Shown piece by piece: positions 61,943 through 64,000 of a stretch of 64,000 bases of DNA. The translations under genes and the position numbers were made by a program. The notes under the pieces are model-generated. The model was given only the letters and a program-made list of their open reading frames with translations. It did not search any database and was not told the origin of the DNA. Numbering within the stretch: position 1 is the stretch's first letter; each line of letters begins with the position of its first letter. This DNA comes from Blastomyces gilchristii SLH14081 (lineage: Eukaryota > Ascomycota > Eurotiomycetes > Onygenales > Ajellomycetaceae), in NCBI RefSeq assembly GCF_000003855.2, contig NW_003101666.1, forward strand, positions 909,129 through 973,128. The letters run 5' to 3'.

Positions 61943-62210
61943 TGTCAGAAAAAAGAGGTTATACACTACTGAATGTCATCAATATTGTATTACTACAATA
62001 TTTCTCATTATCACCAGCTTACTACAATACTCATCTAATACTCACTTATACTAGCTCTCTTGGCTCGCATATATATTATACTATAAATAGCTCTATCTTT
62101 TGTATGAAACAGATATATTAGATAGTATACAGATAATATAACAAGCAGATCTTGATATATATAAGATTTATATATCTTCAATATATTCATCCGTGACACT
62201 CATTCTGACA
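61943..62210 (+). repeat. 3' LTR of Copia G
   Basis: 268 bp. Inner edge has lost its CpGs. Outer edge keeps ATCCGTGACACTCATTCTGACA, where the 5' LTR has ATCTGTGATACTC. TATAAATAG at about 62083. Confidence 0.9.
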
Positions 62211-62258
62211 TATCTTCTCATGATTAATTTTCTCAACATTTAATGAAGAAAATTAACT

Positions 62259-62410
62259 ACAGGCGCTAGCCATCTGCAGGATGCATTATAAGTTAATTGC
62301 ATTTAATTCTCTATAATTAACTGACCATCACGTCTGTCCTTGTAAGAAATCCCGCTCCTCGCGGATTCTTTACCTCTATTCCTATCTCTCGCATAATCAA
62401 TAGGGTTAGC
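62259..62410. other. CpG-containing patch with a hairpin, unassigned
   Basis: Starts where LINE E3 ends. Keeps CpGs (GGCGCTAG, CACGTCTG, CCCGCTCCTCGCGG, TCTCGC, TTAGCGGCCC). GTAAGAAATCCCGC and CGCGGATTCTTTAC at about 62341-62372 are near-complementary with a short loop. It may be the edge of an LTR belonging to the retroelement that follows, or unique DNA. No gene. Confidence 0.45.
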
Positions 62411-62700
62411 GGCCCTTGGCTACACACAACTATATAGACTGAAGTTCATGAATACAATTCACAACTCAGCTTGAATACTATTATATATTTAATTTCTACA
62501 TTTTATCTTTCTACTGTGAATACTTTTAGTAATTAACAGTATATATCATGTCAAGCTGCAAATACCTGAATAATTATCTGTGAGTACTTATTCTTACATT
62601 TCAAGCTCAGTCAGTCAGTAACTGTCTGTTATGACTGAAAGAACTAGAAACTTATAAGCTTCAATCTCTGTAAACTCTACTATAGATACTCAGAAGTAGT
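62411..62700. other. No gene seen
   Basis: AT-rich, without a clear frame. Possibly the leader of the gag-like region to the right. Confidence 0.4.
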
Positions 62701-63720
62701 CATCTGAATCATGAATAACTCTTATAAAAGAAGTCTTAGAGAACTTATTAATTACTTACAGAATATTATTCTCTATATCTGTGATAGAGAAACTCTCTGA
62801 ACTTATAAATAAATCAATCTTAGTGAAGAATATTCTTGAGCATCTCTCACAGAATTAAGCTATTTTTCTATAAGAAATACTTACTATCTGTAAACATTCT
62901 TGAACTGAGTCTCTAGATATAATCTTCAGAGATATCTATAAACTGAAAAGAAACTTTCTTAAGCTGTAATTACTTAAGATCACTTACTGAATTATAATCT
63001 ATAAAAGCTTTTATAAGTTTGTATTTAAAATTAACTTACAAGCTCAGCTGTGTGATATAAAAGATAAAGAAGCTATTATCTATACAATAACAGATCTCTA
63101 CTACACTAAAGTCAAGAACTGACTGAATTATCTAGAGAATAATTATAAAAGATTCTGCTAATCTATTCTTAAGATCTATCTAAAGAATAAGTTAAGAGAC
63201 TTTATAAGCTGAACAGAGAACATCTGAACTATAATTATTAATATTAGAAAAAGAGATAAGAAATCTGATGAAGAGTACTTATAATACTTTATAAAATTAT
63301 GATATAAATTGAGATCTGTGAAAACAGAGTTCTGAAATAAGATCTGAATAATAATGTTTATAAAGAGACTGAATAAAGATAGATAGAATAAGCTTATTAA
63401 GTAAGACTCTAAGTTCTTAACTCTGAAGAAACTGATAACTCTTATTCACTGCTTATAAATCACTATAAGAGTCACAGATCTATAGAGAGTAGATTATCAA
63501 TTAACTCTGTAAGAATCAGAATAACAGAGAACAGATTTACTGAAAATAGATAATAAGATATAGAGAGATTTATATCTGATTACTGAGTAAAGAGAGAGAG
63601 CTTTATAAGCTTCTATGAATAAAGTATATAATAGAGAGATTAAGAAAAAGAGTCTCTGCTTTATCTATTCTAAATTAGAACATCTTTATATAAACTGTTC
63701 AGATAAATTAAAATAGAAAT
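62700..63720 (+). pseudogene. gag: Retroelement Gag-like gene, decayed, unassigned family
   Basis: A Lys/Asn/Leu-rich frame with many stops is visible on the plus strand. At about 63650-63695 it gives CFIYSKLEHLYINC, a CCHC knuckle C-x2-C-x4-H-x4-C with the second Cys changed to Tyr. A Lys-rich end follows (DKLK, KFKKS). Size and position suit a Gag. I find no match to the A, C or G Gags, so this is a further LTR element whose Pol would lie beyond the window; the last 280 bp are uncharacterised. Confidence 0.45.
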
Positions 63721-64000
63721 TTAAGAAGTCATAGACAGAGTTAGTAACAGTTTTCTTAAGAGTTTTAAAGATAATATCTGAATCTGTTACTTTCTTAATA
63801 AAAATACATGCTTATGAGAAGAGACTGTACTGCAGTACTGCTGTCTCATCAGTATAAGAAGTATTAATAAACTCAGAATCTTAGGTCACTATAGTGTCTC
63901 TAAAGCTCACAGAGTAAATGAGCTGAATAATGAAAACTAGAAATCTGCTCTTATAATAAGCAGAATGTAAGAACTCAGATCTAAGAACTGAGAGACTTAT

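Larger units (their letters stand above)
47734..62210 (+). mobile_element. Ty1/Copia element G, complete but decayed, with nested A3 and SINE F2
   Basis: 268-bp LTRs (47734-48001, 61943-62210), both TGTCAG... to ...CA, flanked by the 5-bp duplication TATCT (47729-47733, 62211-62215). Domain order is Gag, protease, integrase, RT, RNase H, which defines Ty1/Copia. Without A3, F2 and duplications it is about 5.85 kb. A purine-rich TGAAAAGAGTG precedes the 3' LTR. It is the only Copia copy in the window. Confidence 0.93.
46291..62258 (-). mobile_element. LINE family E, copy E3, 5'-truncated, split by Copia G
   Basis: The 3' AAT tail is at 46291-46314 (minus orientation). The LINE sequence runs to 47733, is interrupted by G (TSD TATCT), and resumes for 48 bp at 62211-62258 (TATCTTCTCATGATTAATTT, matching E2 at 25025-25070). 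Beyond 62258 the homology to E2 stops, so this is the 5' truncation point. Without G it is about 1.5 kb, similar to E1. Confidence 0.82.

Noticed and set aside
1..64000. Classical CpA-directed RIP as the cause of the AT-richness
   Set aside because: CpA and TpG dinucleotides stay common, while CpG is almost absent except at element edges and in short or unique patches. LTR comparisons show mainly CpG to TpG or CpA. The mechanism looks RIP-like in its homology dependence but not in the Neurospora CpA context.

Overview
This window looks like a block of fungal heterochromatin, most likely from a filamentous ascomycete. It is made almost entirely of nested, mutated transposable elements, and I see no intact host gene. 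The DNA is very AT-rich and nearly free of CpG, with many TGA, TAA and TAG codons where retroelement proteins need Arg, Trp or Gln. That points to heavy C-to-T and G-to-A mutation of repeats, here centred on CpG rather than the usual CpA. All element names (A to G) are local labels. Coordinates were read by eye; element ends backed by target-site duplications (TSDs) should be exact or within a base or two, while gene-fragment ends are approximate.

Layout. 1-607: 3' end of a Ty3/Gypsy element (C0). 608-1337: right part of a hAT-type element (D0). 1338-10018: a 503-bp MITE (B1) split by a complete Ty3/Gypsy element (A1, 1508-9681, +). 10019-10916: D-flank sequence, a T-rich tract and a decayed B-like end. 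10930-23181: a hAT transposon (D1, transposase on -) holding a 5'-truncated LINE (E1, 12201-13551, +) and a complete Ty3/Gypsy element (C1, 14859-21161, -) that itself carries MITE B2. 23215-about 38008: a near-full-length LINE (E2, -) holding a tRNA-headed SINE (F1) and a second A element (A2, 25242-33510, -). 38009-39545: unassigned sequence, including a 163-bp tandem duplication and a CpG-retaining island. 39541-40614: C-family fragments. 40615-46290: B-like piece, second hAT (D2) carrying MITE B3, and flank. 46291-62258: LINE fragment E3 (-) split by a complete Ty1/Copia element (G, 47734-62210, +), which holds a third A element (A3, 48232-56477, +) and a SINE (F2). 62259-64000: a CpG-containing patch and a decayed gag-like gene of another retroelement.

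How the parts relate. The three A copies share a normal gag-pol and a further region read from the opposite strand between pol and the 3' LTR. That region shows a Cys-rich cluster and a Ser/Thr-rich linker in every copy and is the most interesting coding feature here. The SINE and LINE share the same 3' terminal sequence and AAT tail, so the LINE probably mobilises the SINE. CpG loss is polarised: the outer edge of each LTR pair keeps its CpGs while the inner edge has lost them. This happens in A, C and Copia G alike, and suggests a homology-sensing (RIP-like) process that spares the ends of the repeated segment.
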